A program made the translations under genes and the position numbers. Positions 16,892 through 25,473 of a DNA stretch of 37,516 nt are shown here, piece by piece. Positions within the stretch are counted from its first letter, which is position 1, and the number at the start of each line of letters is the position of its first letter. The notes under the pieces were generated by a model. It was not told where the DNA came from. It was given only the letters and a program-made list of their open reading frames with translations, and made no database searches. This DNA comes from DASUFP01 sp036274495 (GTDB lineage Bacteria; Bacteroidota; Bacteroidia; AKYH767-A; OLB10), in the NCBI GenBank assembly GCA_036274495.1, contig DASUFP010000051.1, positions 1-37,516 on the forward strand. The letters run 5' to 3'.

Positions 16892-17508
16892 GATGGAGAT
16901 CCTCCTTTCAAGTTTTGAATGAGTTCAAGTTCCTGGGGAGCTAAATCAACAATCGCATATTTACCAATGTTGGTAATATTCATCTCGTCAAGGATGTCAA
17001 CCAGATTGCGGTATTTTGCTTTGTCGTCAGCCTTTATCAAAACCATAAGAGCATCCTTATCCGATTTAATTGCAACCAATTCCTTTTTGAATTCTTCTTC
17101 ATCAATTTCCTTGTTGTTAAATCGTTTTTTAAGGGAATTGATTTTTATCAACTGGGGATCATTTTTCTCAAGTAAAATTTTTCTTATTCCGGTTGGCTTA
17201 AAGTTGGTAACTTCTATTTGAGGATCAGTTATGCCGAAATAATAATAAATTCTGTTGTTTTCGCTCAATATGATAGTCATTGCGGTTGACTCCTTAATCT
17301 TGGTGGAATCAGCTGTTTTGTCTTTTACAGGCATGTTGATCTCCATCGTCTTCGGTTTACTCATAGTTGTGGTGAGCATGAAGAATGTAATCAACAGGAA
17401 TCCAAGGTCAACCATGGGTGTGAAATCAACCCTGGTAGACAATTTTTTGCCTCTGACTTTTTTATGTTTTTTTGAACCTCCGCTATCGGAGGTGACCATT
17501 TCTGCCAT
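16888..17508 (-). CDS. exbD: Biopolymer transport protein ExbD (second copy)
   Basis: A 206-residue ExbD/TolR-family protein. A basic N-terminus ('KKHKKVRGKK') leads into the single membrane helix 'DFTPMVDLGFLLITFFML', with the proton-carrying Asp (D34) in place. The periplasmic part is longer than in enteric ExbD (about 140 aa) and carries a charged insert ('KRFNNKEIDEEEFKKEL'). It forms the stator/proton channel with ExbB. It lies 9 bases after exbD1 and overlaps tonB by 4 bases. Two different ExbD proteins in one operon suggest a heteromeric dimer in the motor, as is common in Bacteroidota. Confidence 0.93.
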   Translation of the reverse strand: MAEMVTSDSGGSKKHKKVRGKKLSTRVDFTPMVDLGFLLITFFMLTTTMSKPKTMEINMPVKDKTADSTKIKESTAMTIILSENNRIYYYFGITDPQIEVTNFKPTGIRKILLEKNDPQLIKINSLKKRFNNKEIDEEEFKKELVAIKSDKDALMVLIKADDKAKYRNLVDILDEMNITNIGKYAIVDLAPQELELIQNLKGGSPS

Positions 17509-17517
17509 AATCTTACT

Positions 17518-18120
17518 TTAATCCCCTACAGGTTGTTCCTGGGAAGTAATGAAGTTGAATTTGTTAACTTTCTTATCTTGTAATGTTGCTATTACCTGCT
17601 TTACTACAGTATAAGACGCTTCACTGTCACCTTTAATGGCGACACGGAAGGCAGGGTTGGACAATCTGGCCTGATGCACCCAATCGCCCAATTCATTCCT
17701 GGTCGAATCACAAGGGATTCCGGAGGGAACTACTTTTTTACGGGCATCAGGACTAAGGTCAAGGTATTGTTTTAGCTGGCTGATAGGTAAACCGATTGTT
17801 CCTATCAGGGCAAATGCATTTTTTTCGGCATCGGTAAATGAAATCTGATACTTTTCACCCATACGTTCAAGCAAAGCTATTCTTGTGAATTTACCGTCGA
17901 TTTCAAAATATACTTTATCATCAGCTGCAATCAAAATCTGAATGATATCCTTTTCAGGAAGAAGAATCTGACTGATTGAAGAAGGTGTATTGATGTTGAC
18001 GGGTTCATCAGGTTTAAACTTGGTTGTAAGCATGAAGAAAGTGAGCAGCAGAAATGCCACGTCCGTCATCGCAGTCATATCGATGACAGTACTTTTTCTG
18101 GGAACTTTGACAGCTGGCAT
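17518..18120 (-). CDS. exbD: Biopolymer transport protein ExbD (first copy)
   Basis: A 200-residue ExbD-family protein with the membrane helix 'MTAMTDVAFLLLTFFML' and its essential Asp at D20. The periplasmic domain (~45-200) contains an insert with 'SGIPCDSTRNELGDWV' and a C-terminal 'FRVAIKGDSEASYTVVKQVIATLQDKKVNKFNFIT' that matches the ExbD/TolR fold. The sequence differs clearly from exbD2 outside the helix, so the copies have specialised. It lies 8 bases after exbB. Confidence 0.93.
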   Translation of the reverse strand: MPAVKVPRKSTVIDMTAMTDVAFLLLTFFMLTTKFKPDEPVNINTPSSISQILLPEKDIIQILIAADDKVYFEIDGKFTRIALLERMGEKYQISFTDAEKNAFALIGTIGLPISQLKQYLDLSPDARKKVVPSGIPCDSTRNELGDWVHQARLSNPAFRVAIKGDSEASYTVVKQVIATLQDKKVNKFNFITSQEQPVGD

Positions 18121-18128
18121 GTTCTGAA

Positions 18129-18950
18129 CTAGGCGTTTTCTTTGTTAGTGTGACTTGAAGCAAAGGTTTGAACAATACTGTATCCTGCTTCGTCTATAGA
18201 ATAGGTTAATTTATCAATGCGTGTGGTAAATACGTTATACATGATAATAGCTACCGCTGATGTTGCAATTCCAAGTGCAGTATTAATAAGTGCTTCAGAA
18301 ATACCGGTCGCAAGTGCAACCGAATCAGGTGCACCGGCAGTTGCAAGAGCAGCAAAGGCCCGGATCATACCTAATACAGTCCCTAAAAGTGCAACAAGAG
18401 TTGCAACTGAAGAAATGGTAGAAAGATATACCAGGTTTTTTTCAAGAGCAGGCAATTCGAGGGTAGTCGCCTCTTCAATGTCTTCCTGAATAGCTGCAAT
18501 CTTCTGTTCTTTGTCCAGTTCACGGTCTTTTTCAACTATCTTATATCTGTTCAATGCCGATTGTATGACATTGGCGAGACTTCCTTGTTGTTTATCGCAC
18601 AAAGCAATGCAGCCATCAATATCTCTCTTATGAAGATATTCACGCACTTTAACCATAAAGGAATCAATTGCAGAAGTACCGGTTGCTTTACGGATTACGA
18701 TTAAACGCTCAATGCTGAAAGTAATTACCAAAAACATGAGGGCCATCAATACAGGTACTACATAGCCTCCTTTATATACCATGCCAAGATAATTGCCTGG
18801 AATAGGGTGATTACTGGTGTCGCCACCTTCGAAGTTTGCCGGGTTTCCCATTACAAATTCAAATACAACATAAGCTATAACAAGTGCGATAGGAATCACA
18901 ATTGATGCGAGCTTTGCACTGAAGGAATTGGTCTTAGCGTTTTTATTCAT
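18129..18950 (-). CDS. exbB: MotA/TolQ/ExbB proton channel protein
   Basis: A 273-residue inner-membrane protein. Hydrophobic helices lie at ~12-33 and ~60-82. A long cytoplasmic helix region covers ~90-170 ('EYLHKRDIDGCIALCDKQQGSLANVIQSALNRY'). Two closing helices (~180-250) carry the conserved TolQ/ExbB block 'ISSVATLVALLGTVLGMIRAF' and 'ISEALINTALGIATSAVAIIMYN'. With the two ExbD proteins it makes the proton-driven motor that powers TonB. It is the first gene of the cluster, so its upstream region should hold the main promoter. Confidence 0.95.
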   Translation of the reverse strand: MNKNAKTNSFSAKLASIVIPIALVIAYVVFEFVMGNPANFEGGDTSNHPIPGNYLGMVYKGGYVVPVLMALMFLVITFSIERLIVIRKATGTSAIDSFMVKVREYLHKRDIDGCIALCDKQQGSLANVIQSALNRYKIVEKDRELDKEQKIAAIQEDIEEATTLELPALEKNLVYLSTISSVATLVALLGTVLGMIRAFAALATAGAPDSVALATGISEALINTALGIATSAVAIIMYNVFTTRIDKLTYSIDEAGYSIVQTFASSHTNKENA

Positions 18951-19359
18951 GACATGAATCTTTTATCGGTTTTTTGTTTTTATGTTTCTGTTTATTGAAT
19001 TACAAAGGAATCAACATCAATTGAAATTAAAGTGATTGTTATGCTATTTCAGATAAATGATTGCAATTTCTTAACATCTGATGCCCGGAAGTAACAATTT
19101 CCACACATTATATCCGGTGGCTAAATAACGAACGATATTTCAGTTTTGTATTGGTAAGTACTGTTGTTTTGTATCTGAAATGTCATTTGAGATTCCCTTT
19201 TTTAAGTAGAAAGCTGTTCATAACACATCCAGGTAGAATAAACCATATTTTATGGGCAATGCTTTAAAATTAGAAATGAAACACATTTAATAATATAAGA
19301 TGTTGATTATCAATGAATTTCATTATCAAAAAGAATTGCCTGATTTTTTTTCAGGCGTC

Positions 19360-19367
19360 CAAAGATA
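19360..19367 (-). promoter_or_regulatory. -7 box (TATCTTTG on minus), possible exbB cluster promoter
   Basis: Exact TAnnTTTG on the minus strand, 410 bases upstream of exbB, with a short hairpin directly after it. It could start a long exbB leader or a small RNA. No -33 element is clear. Confidence 0.3.
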
Positions 19368-19532
19368 GGTATTTTGTGTAATTCGTCACATCTCCAGCAT
19401 GCAGTCCGGTTTTTTACCAGCATTTCATTGGAATAGTGCGGGCCCGACGCTGCTTTTATAAATCTATATCAGGGCCGGGTAACTACCTCAATAAAAAGTG
19501 AGCGGACCTGTATCAGATGTTCAGATAATCAG

Positions 19533-19540
19533 TAGTTTTG
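19533..19540 (+). promoter_or_regulatory. -7 promoter box (TAGTTTTG) for hppA
   Basis: Exact TAnnTTTG, 99 bases before the hppA start, giving an expected leader of about 95 bases. No -33 element is clear. Confidence 0.42.
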
Positions 19541-19639
19541 CATCCCTTTTTGAGATAAGTTGAGTTTAAAGATCTTGTTTGAGAGTAATTAGGGATTATA
19601 TCATTGTAAATCAAACTTTTATAAAACAATATTAATTAA

Positions 19640-21748
19640 ATGAATTCAGTATTTCTGATTCCTGCTTCAGGTGTAATCGCACTCGTTTTTGTACTGTGGC
19701 GATCCAAATGGATTATGTCAATGCCGGAAGGCGATGATAGAATGAAGAAAATTGCAGGATATATCCAAAAAGGAGCCCTGGCCTTTCTAAAAACCGAATA
19801 CAGGGTGCTGGCGCTCTATGTTCTGATGGCATCAGCACTATTGGGCTATCTGGAATACCAAAATGCAGAAAGTTCAGTCTTTATTATTGTTTCATTTATA
19901 TCAGGTGCTGTATTGTCGGCATTGGCGGGTTATATCGGTATGTGGATAGCCACAAGAGCCAATGTAAGGACCACTGAAGCAGCAAAAACCAGCCTGCCAA
20001 AAGCTCTTGAAATCAGTTTTGCTGGAGGTGCAGTAATGGGAATGGGTGTTGTAGGTTTGGGTTTGCTAGGGCTTGGCAGTTTGTTTATTCTCCTGCAAAA
20101 TTTATATGGGGATACATTAAATGCAGACCAGCATCTGATCATTGTCAAAATTCTGAATATAGTAACCGGGTTCAGCCTAGGTGCTGAAAGTATTGCCTTA
20201 TTTGCAAGAGTGGGCGGAGGTATTTTTACTAAAGCCGCAGATGTCGGTGCGGACCTTGTCGGAAAAGTGGAAGCCGGAATTCCCGAAGATGATCCCAGAA
20301 ACCCCGCAACTATTGCAGACAATGTGGGTGATAATGTTGGTGATGTGGCCGGAATGGGTGCAGACTTGTTTGGATCCTATGTCAGCACCATTATTGCTAC
20401 AATGGTGTTGGGCACCTTATTGTCTTTTTCAGATGTCAGTTTGAACAATCTCTCGTTTGTATTACTGCCCATGCTTATTTCTGCAGCCGGAATTATTTTG
20501 TCCCTGGCAGGCACATTTGTAGTCAGAATTAAAGAAAATGGCAACCCTCAAAATGCGTTAAATCTGGGTAACTTCCTTTCTATTATTCTAACCGGTACGG
20601 CCTCTTTTTTCATATGTCAATATATGATTCCCGGACAGTTTTATGCTTCAGACAATCCATCTTCAAGTTATGATGCCACCAGCATCTTTATTTCGATTGT
20701 CATTGGTCTAACCGTAGGGACCTTTATAAGTCTTATCACAGAGTTTTATTGCTCAATGGGTAAGCGGCCGGTTAACAAAATTGCCATGCAATCGTCTTCA
20801 GGACCGGCAACCAATATCATAGCAGGTCTTGGCATCGGTATGCAGTCAACTGCAATTCCTATTCTGATACTGGTGGCAGGAATCATAGGTGCCTATGATG
20901 TGGCCGGGCTCTATGGCGTTGCGATGGCTGCAACCGGTATGATGGCCACCACGGGAATACAACTTGCAATTGACGCATTTGGACCAATTGCAGATAACGC
21001 CGGAGGAATTGCTCAGATGTGTGACCTTCCTGAAAAAGTGAGAGAACGAACCGACATTTTGGATGCTACCGGTAATACTACGGCTGCAATAGGCAAGGGT
21101 TTTGCGATTGCATCCGCCGCACTGACTTCGCTGGCTCTGTTTGCCGCATTTATGAAAATTACAGGAATCACCGTTATTGATATAAGTGCCCCTCGGGTAC
21201 TTGGAGGTCTGTTTTTAGGTGCAATGATTCCCTTTTTATTTTCTTCTGTAGCCATGAGTGCAGTCGGAAAAGCGGCTGACAGTATGGTACAGGAAGTTAG
21301 AAGGCAGTTTAAAGAAATTAAAGGACTTCTTGAGGGGGCTCCGGGGGTTGAACCCGATTATAAACAGTGTATTGAGATATCAACAAAGGCGGCAATCAGA
21401 GAAATGATTCTTCCGGGAATTATAGCGCTGGGTGCACCGGTAATAATTGGGTTTGTTGGTGGCCCCGAAGTCTTAGGGGGGGCATTGGCAGGAATTACTG
21501 TTTCGGGAGTATTGATGGCGATTTTTATGTCAAACGCCGGAGGTGCATGGGATAATGCTAAAAAAATGTTCGAAAAAGGAGTGGAGATACAAGGGGAAAT
21601 GCATTACAAAGGAAGTCATCCGCACAAGGCAACTGTTATTGGTGATACAGTTGGTGATCCTTTCAAAGATACCTCAGGACCTTCAATGAATATTTTGATA
21701 AAACTGACTTCTATTGTCGCTCTGATAATTGCCCACGCTATCAAATAA
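19640..21748 (+). CDS. hppA: K+-dependent membrane-bound pyrophosphatase (ion pump)
   Basis: A 702-residue integral membrane pump that couples pyrophosphate hydrolysis to cation export. The catalytic signature 'DVGADLVGKVEAGIPEDDPRNPA' and 'DNVGDNVGDVAGMGADLFGSY' is intact, as is a C-terminal 'GDTVGDPFKDTSGPS'. Ala482 and Gly485 in 'GNTTAAIGKG' are at the positions that mark the potassium-dependent class (Lys/Thr in the independent class). The usual gate glutamate is absent from the helix after 'DLFGSY' (S-Y-V-S-T), but a glutamate (E183) replaces Ser in the preceding helix motif 'GFSLGAESIALFARVGGG'. From memory, this Glu position is found in flavobacterial proton pumps, so H+ pumping is favoured over Na+. 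Many inner-membrane helices are visible. Confidence 0.95.
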   Translation: MNSVFLIPASGVIALVFVLWRSKWIMSMPEGDDRMKKIAGYIQKGALAFLKTEYRVLALYVLMASALLGYLEYQNAESSVFIIVSFISGAVLSALAGYIGMWIATRANVRTTEAAKTSLPKALEISFAGGAVMGMGVVGLGLLGLGSLFILLQNLYGDTLNADQHLIIVKILNIVTGFSLGAESIALFARVGGGIFTKAADVGADLVGKVEAGIPEDDPRNPATIADNVGDNVGDVAGMGADLFGSYVSTIIATMVLGTLLSFSDVSLNNLSFVLLPMLISAAGIILSLAGTFVVRIKENGNPQNALNLGNFLSIILTGTASFFICQYMIPGQFYASDNPSSSYDATSIFISIVIGLTVGTFISLITEFYCSMGKRPVNKIAMQSSSGPATNIIAGLGIGMQSTAIPILILVAGIIGAYDVAGLYGVAMAATGMMATTGIQLAIDAFGPIADNAGGIAQMCDLPEKVRERTDILDATGNTTAAIGKGFAIASAALTSLALFAAFMKITGITVIDISAPRVLGGLFLGAMIPFLFSSVAMSAVGKAADSMVQEVRRQFKEIKGLLEGAPGVEPDYKQCIEISTKAAIREMILPGIIALGAPVIIGFVGGPEVLGGALAGITVSGVLMAIFMSNAGGAWDNAKKMFEKGVEIQGEMHYKGSHPHKATVIGDTVGDPFKDTSGPSMNILIKLTSIVALIIAHAIK

Positions 21749-21761
21749 TTTACCTGACAAA

Positions 21762-23015
21762 TTACTTTCCGTTGTTGCTGAAAAGCAGGTTAAAGTAGAA
21801 CACAGGTGACGTTAATCTGCTGCGCATATCAATATCATCAAACATACATGTAATAGTATCCCTGAAGGTTTTGTTTTTGGAGGCCTTTCGTACAACGAAG
21901 TTAAACAGCCACGGATACTTACATAATTGCTGCAACGTTCTGCTGATTTTTAATTCGCCCAATAAGCGTTGGTAAACGTTACTCTCATATTGAGAAAGGA
22001 AGCTTTTGCTAAAATTGTGCTGCTCTACAGCAGCAGCGGCTGTATCAGCTGCCATCATGCCGGTTATCATTGCATTGCTGATTCCTTCTCCTGTAAAAGG
22101 ATCAATTAATGATGCAGCGTCTCCGGTAAGCAAAAAATGATCTCCTGAAACAGATCGCTTTTTTGAACCCAGCGGTAACCCCCATCCTTCGATTCCTCCT
22201 TCTATTACGGCATTTTTAAAGCGATTTTTCAATGTTGGTTCATTTTCAAGCGCAAATAACATTCGCTCCCGTAAATTAATTTTCTTTTTAGCTATAACAG
22301 AAGAAAGCATTCCCGCACCTACATTGGCTCTTCCTCCCGACATTGGAAATATCCACAAATACCCGGGCAGCATGCTTTTAATAAAATGTAATTCAATAAA
22401 ATTGCGCGGATGCAAATCGGATACTCCTGCATAATATGCCCTGATACCTGCACAGTAATGATTGCGTTCAACTTGAAATCCGTTCAGTTTTTTGGCCGCA
22501 ACACTTCTGTCTCCATCAGAGGATATAAGCAATTTTGTTTGTATGGTATATTTTACTTTTCCGGACGCAACCAATAATTCAAGACCGGTTGGAATTTTAG
22601 TAATCTCCAGCAGTTTTGTGCCTTGTCTGAAATCAGTATAGGAATGGTTAAGTGTTTTATGCAAAAAATGGTCAAAGTCATATCGCTTTGATAAAAACCC
22701 CGGAGGAAACACATTTTGAAGTTCTTCCTTTCTGAATGGGATATCAATTGCATTACCATCGGGAGAAGCAAAACGGATCCCATGACTCTCATGAAAATGT
22801 TCCCGGTTTTCAACCATTTCATTTAATAAAGAGGCATCCAGTTTTTTTATGACAGGCAGTACTTTGCCGCTAAGCGCATCCCCGCAAATTTTGTCACGTG
22901 GGAAAACGGCCTGGTCAATTAAAATATGAGGAATCTCTTTTTTGCCGAGAAAAGCAGATGCAGTTGTCCCGGCTGGTCCAGCTCCACAAATAACAATATC
23001 AGAGCTGCAATTCAT
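21762..23015 (-). CDS. Geranylgeranyl-reductase-family FAD oxidoreductase
   Basis: A 417-residue flavoprotein. It has an N-terminal FAD dinucleotide motif 'IVICGAGPAGTTAS' (G11, G13, G16), then 'FPRDKICGDALSGKVLP', the family's flavin-contact segment, and 'GDAASLIDPFTGEGISNAM' around residue 300. The family includes geranylgeranyl reductases that saturate isoprenoid double bonds and related halogenase-like enzymes. In Bacteroidota the physiological substrate is not established (menaquinone side chains or other isoprenoids are possible). It lies 14 bases after smpB on the same strand and converges on hppA with only 13 bases between the stops. Confidence 0.82.
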   Translation of the reverse strand: MNCSSDIVICGAGPAGTTASAFLGKKEIPHILIDQAVFPRDKICGDALSGKVLPVIKKLDASLLNEMVENREHFHESHGIRFASPDGNAIDIPFRKEELQNVFPPGFLSKRYDFDHFLHKTLNHSYTDFRQGTKLLEITKIPTGLELLVASGKVKYTIQTKLLISSDGDRSVAAKKLNGFQVERNHYCAGIRAYYAGVSDLHPRNFIELHFIKSMLPGYLWIFPMSGGRANVGAGMLSSVIAKKKINLRERMLFALENEPTLKNRFKNAVIEGGIEGWGLPLGSKKRSVSGDHFLLTGDAASLIDPFTGEGISNAMITGMMAADTAAAAVEQHNFSKSFLSQYESNVYQRLLGELKISRTLQQLCKYPWLFNFVVRKASKNKTFRDTITCMFDDIDMRSRLTSPVFYFNLLFSNNGK

Positions 23016-23029
23016 ACTGTCATAATGTG

Positions 23030-23482
23030 TTAATATTTTTTTGTTGCCCTGTCCATTTCCCGATCTGCTTCTTTTTTCTTTATATCCTGTCGCTTATCGT
23101 ATAATTTCTTCCCTCTGGCAAGAGCAATCTCTAATTTGGCAAGACCTTTTTCTGAGAGGTATAGTCGAATTGGAATTATGCTGTACCCTTTTTCTTTAAC
23201 TTTAGATAACAGTTTTTTTAATTCCGACTTATTAAGCAATAATTTACGGTCTCTTTTGGCTAAATGATTGTTATAGGATCCTTCTTTATATTCAGCTATA
23301 TGCATTCCTTTAACCCAAAGTTCATTATTATAAAATGTGCAATAGGCATCATCCAGATTGGCCTGGCTGTTCCGGACAGATTTAATTTCTGTTCCGGTCA
23401 GCACAATACCGGCTTCATACTTTACCTCAAGGGTATATTCAAATGAAGCTTTGCGGTTGACAACTATATTCTGTTCAGGCAC
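23030..23482 (-). CDS. smpB: SsrA-binding protein
   Basis: Binds tmRNA and brings it to stalled ribosomes for trans-translation. The 150 residues are the normal length, opening 'VVNRKASFEYTLEVKYEAGIVLTGTEIKSVR' and ending with the basic tail 'KKEADREMDRATKKY' that enters the mRNA channel. The start codon is GTG at 23482; no ATG lies in frame nearby. A one-mismatch -7 box (GAACTTTG) sits at 23505-23512. The tmRNA gene is not in this window. Confidence 0.97.
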   Translation of the reverse strand: MPEQNIVVNRKASFEYTLEVKYEAGIVLTGTEIKSVRNSQANLDDAYCTFYNNELWVKGMHIAEYKEGSYNNHLAKRDRKLLLNKSELKKLLSKVKEKGYSIIPIRLYLSEKGLAKLEIALARGKKLYDKRQDIKKKEADREMDRATKKY

Positions 23483-23522
23483 GATAAAGGCATTATTGAC
23501 CCATCAAAGTTCGTGAAAAAAG

Positions 23523-23546
23523 GATAGTAAAACTCATTTTACTATC
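23523..23546 (-). terminator. Intrinsic terminator of the Nramp-USP gene
   Basis: On the minus strand, GATAGTAAAA pairs with TTTTACTATC around loop TGAG and is followed by CCTTTTTTC. The perfect 10-base stem plus T tail is a classic terminator. The loop contains the gene's own TGA stop. It separates the Nramp gene from smpB downstream. Confidence 0.88.
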
Positions 23547-25426
23547 ATAACCGGAATATCAAGTTTATGTCTGACACTGTTGATAGTGGTTCCGAAAATG
23601 AGGTCTTTAAGTCCTTTATGACCGTGTGCACCCATCACCATAAGGTCGGCTCCAAAACCGGCAGCTTTTTCGGTAATGGCGGTGGCCGGGTTTCCAAAGG
23701 CGAGCACTGCAGTTACCTTATATCCTTTTTCGACCAACTGCTGTTCATACCTTTTTAATCCATCCATATCAGTTTGTGATTCAAAATCCAGGGTTTCATT
23801 TCCAAAGACTCTTGAAGTCGGGGATTCAAGTACATGTATTAGCAGGTAATCTGCAGAATGCCCGCTAAACCTAACTGCCTGAAGAATTGTCTTGCGATCG
23901 GCATTTGAGAAATCAACAGCTATAGCAATCCGCTTATAACTTGAACCCGATTTACCTTCAAACAATCCAATATCCAGATCTTTGCCGACAGCAGCGGGTT
24001 TATCAGAATGGTCTCTTTTGAATAAGGGAAGCAGCATTGTGTATATTAAGAGCACAAGTGATAAAATGGCTATAGGAATTATTACATAATTCAAAACGGA
24101 AGAGGGCAGTTCCGTACCTGCTCTCCAGTCAATTATCTGACCAACCACCAGCTTGGCATTCAATCCTACAATAATGAATGCCGAAATCCATGCAATGGCT
24201 TTTACAAAAGGACCGATAGCAAATTCTCCCATCTTCTTTTTGTCGCTAACGAAATGGATAAGCGGAATAATTGCAAATCCTAACTGTAAACTCAAAACAA
24301 CCTGACTCAAAACAAGTAATTTGCCGGTAGAAGATTCTCCAAAAAAATGCAGGGTAAGCAAAGCCGGAATAATTGCAAGCAGCCGTGTTAAGAGCCTTCT
24401 CAACCAGGGTCTGATACGCAGGTTGAGATATCCTTCCATCACTACTTGTCCTGCTAAAGTTCCTGTTATTGTACTGCTTTGTCCGGCAGCAATCAAAGCA
24501 ATTGCAAATAATACGGGAGCCCATTTTGTTCCCAACATCGGTTGAAGTAATTTGTGAGCATCCTGAATTTCGGCAACTTCAAACAGACCATTTTTAAAAA
24601 AAACAGAAGCAGCCAATATCAAAATTGCAGCATTTACAAAAAAGGCCATATTCAAAGCAATCGCAGAGTCAATGTTATTATAGCGGATTGCCTTTTTAAT
24701 TTCCGGGGGTGACTGGAAAAATTTTCGTGTTTGGACAAGTGATGAATGCAGATATAAATTGTGAGGCATCACCGTAGCGCCAATTATTCCGATAGCGATA
24801 TAGAGTGCGGTGTCATTGGGGATTCCCGGCACAAACCCTTTCACAATTTCTCCCATATCCGGTTTCGCCAGCAGTAATTCAATCAGGAAGGAGGTGCCGA
24901 TAATTGCAATTAATCCAATAATAAATGCTTCCAGTTTTCTGATGCCAAAATTCATCAGAAAGAGCAAAATAAATGTGTCTGCAACACTTATTACAACACC
25001 CCACATTAACGGAAGTCCGGTTAGTAGTTGCAATCCTATAGCCATTCCCAATACTTCTGCCAGATCGGTTGCGGCAATTGCTATTTCTGCCAGAATATAA
25101 AATGATCCGTTAACGAGAGGGGGATAAAATTCTCTGGATGCCTGCGCAAGATCCCGCCGACGAACAAGACCCAGGCGGGCACTAAGCGATTGCAACAATA
25201 ATGCAATAAGGTTCGACATCAAAAGCACCCAAATCAATTGGTAACCAAACTGGCTTCCACCTGCCAGATCTGTAGCCCAATTTCCCGGATCCATGTATCC
25301 CACACTTATGAGATAAGCAGGGCCCAAAAAGGCCAATAGCTTTTTTCTGGGTCGAAGTGAACTGCCAACATCCACTGATGCATTCACTTCTGATAAAGAA
25401 GAGGTCGTATTACTTATCTTTTCCAC
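23534..25426 (-). CDS. Nramp divalent metal transporter fused to a universal stress domain
   Basis: A 630-residue two-part protein. Residues ~30-470 form an Nramp/MntH transporter with about eleven membrane helices. It has the metal-binding 'DPGNW' in helix 1 (D46, N49) and 'ATVMPHN' in helix 6 (A217, M220), so Mn2+ or Fe2+ uptake driven by protons is expected. Residues 497-630 form a UspA-type domain with the ATP-binding pattern G-x2-G-x9-G-T (G599, G602, G612), so nucleotide may control transport. Nramp-USP fusions of this kind are known in Bacteroidota. It is monocistronic, with its own promoter, a palindromic operator candidate and a terminator. Confidence 0.93.
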   Translation of the reverse strand: MEKISNTTSSLSEVNASVDVGSSLRPRKKLLAFLGPAYLISVGYMDPGNWATDLAGGSQFGYQLIWVLLMSNLIALLLQSLSARLGLVRRRDLAQASREFYPPLVNGSFYILAEIAIAATDLAEVLGMAIGLQLLTGLPLMWGVVISVADTFILLFLMNFGIRKLEAFIIGLIAIIGTSFLIELLLAKPDMGEIVKGFVPGIPNDTALYIAIGIIGATVMPHNLYLHSSLVQTRKFFQSPPEIKKAIRYNNIDSAIALNMAFFVNAAILILAASVFFKNGLFEVAEIQDAHKLLQPMLGTKWAPVLFAIALIAAGQSSTITGTLAGQVVMEGYLNLRIRPWLRRLLTRLLAIIPALLTLHFFGESSTGKLLVLSQVVLSLQLGFAIIPLIHFVSDKKKMGEFAIGPFVKAIAWISAFIIVGLNAKLVVGQIIDWRAGTELPSSVLNYVIIPIAILSLVLLIYTMLLPLFKRDHSDKPAAVGKDLDIGLFEGKSGSSYKRIAIAVDFSNADRKTILQAVRFSGHSADYLLIHVLESPTSRVFGNETLDFESQTDMDGLKRYEQQLVEKGYKVTAVLAFGNPATAITEKAAGFGADLMVMGAHGHKGLKDLIFGTTINSVRHKLDIPVMIVK

Positions 25427-25437
25427 AGATTATTTTG

Positions 25438-25445
25438 CAAATATA
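25438..25445 (-). promoter_or_regulatory. -7 promoter box (TATATTTG on minus) for the Nramp-USP gene
   Basis: Exact TAnnTTTG on the minus strand, 11 bases upstream of the start codon, giving a very short leader. The palindrome at 25452-25473 begins 6 bases further upstream and would cover the -33 side of this promoter. Confidence 0.6.
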
Positions 25446-25451
25446 TAAATA

Positions 25452-25473
25452 AAATTTAGACTAATCTAAATTT
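25452..25473. promoter_or_regulatory. Palindromic operator candidate (MntR/DtxR-like) at the Nramp promoter
   Basis: Perfect 9-base arms AAATTTAGA and TCTAAATTT around CTAA. The right half also starts a second, overlapping 12-base palindrome TCTAAATTTAGA (25465-25476), so TTTAGA/TCTAAA half-sites repeat three times. The size and position just upstream of the -7 box fit a repressor site. Regulators of the MntR/DtxR family control many Nramp genes, so metal-dependent repression is inferred. No such regulator gene is in the window. Confidence 0.6.

Larger units (their letters stand above)
18951..19639. other. Largest non-coding gap, between exbB and hppA
   Basis: A 689-base, AT-rich stretch between two divergent operons with no convincing ORF, tRNA or known RNA. 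It holds a -7 box for each strand (listed separately), a weaker minus-strand box TTCCTTTG at 19003-19010, and a short hairpin GCCTGA/TCAGGC with a T-only loop at 19338-19355. On the minus strand that hairpin is followed by a T-rich run. The length is well above other gaps here (mostly under 225 bases), so a small RNA or long leader could be present, but nothing proves it. Confidence 0.5.

Noticed and set aside
19338..19355. GCCTGA/TCAGGC hairpin as a terminator
   Set aside because: The T-run is in the loop on the plus strand, no gene ends nearby, and the stem is only 6 pairs. It is kept only as part of the unexplained gap.
21746..21764. TAATTT/AAATTA hairpin between hppA and the flavoprotein gene
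   Set aside because: Six AT pairs with a 7-base loop and no T tail; too weak to call.
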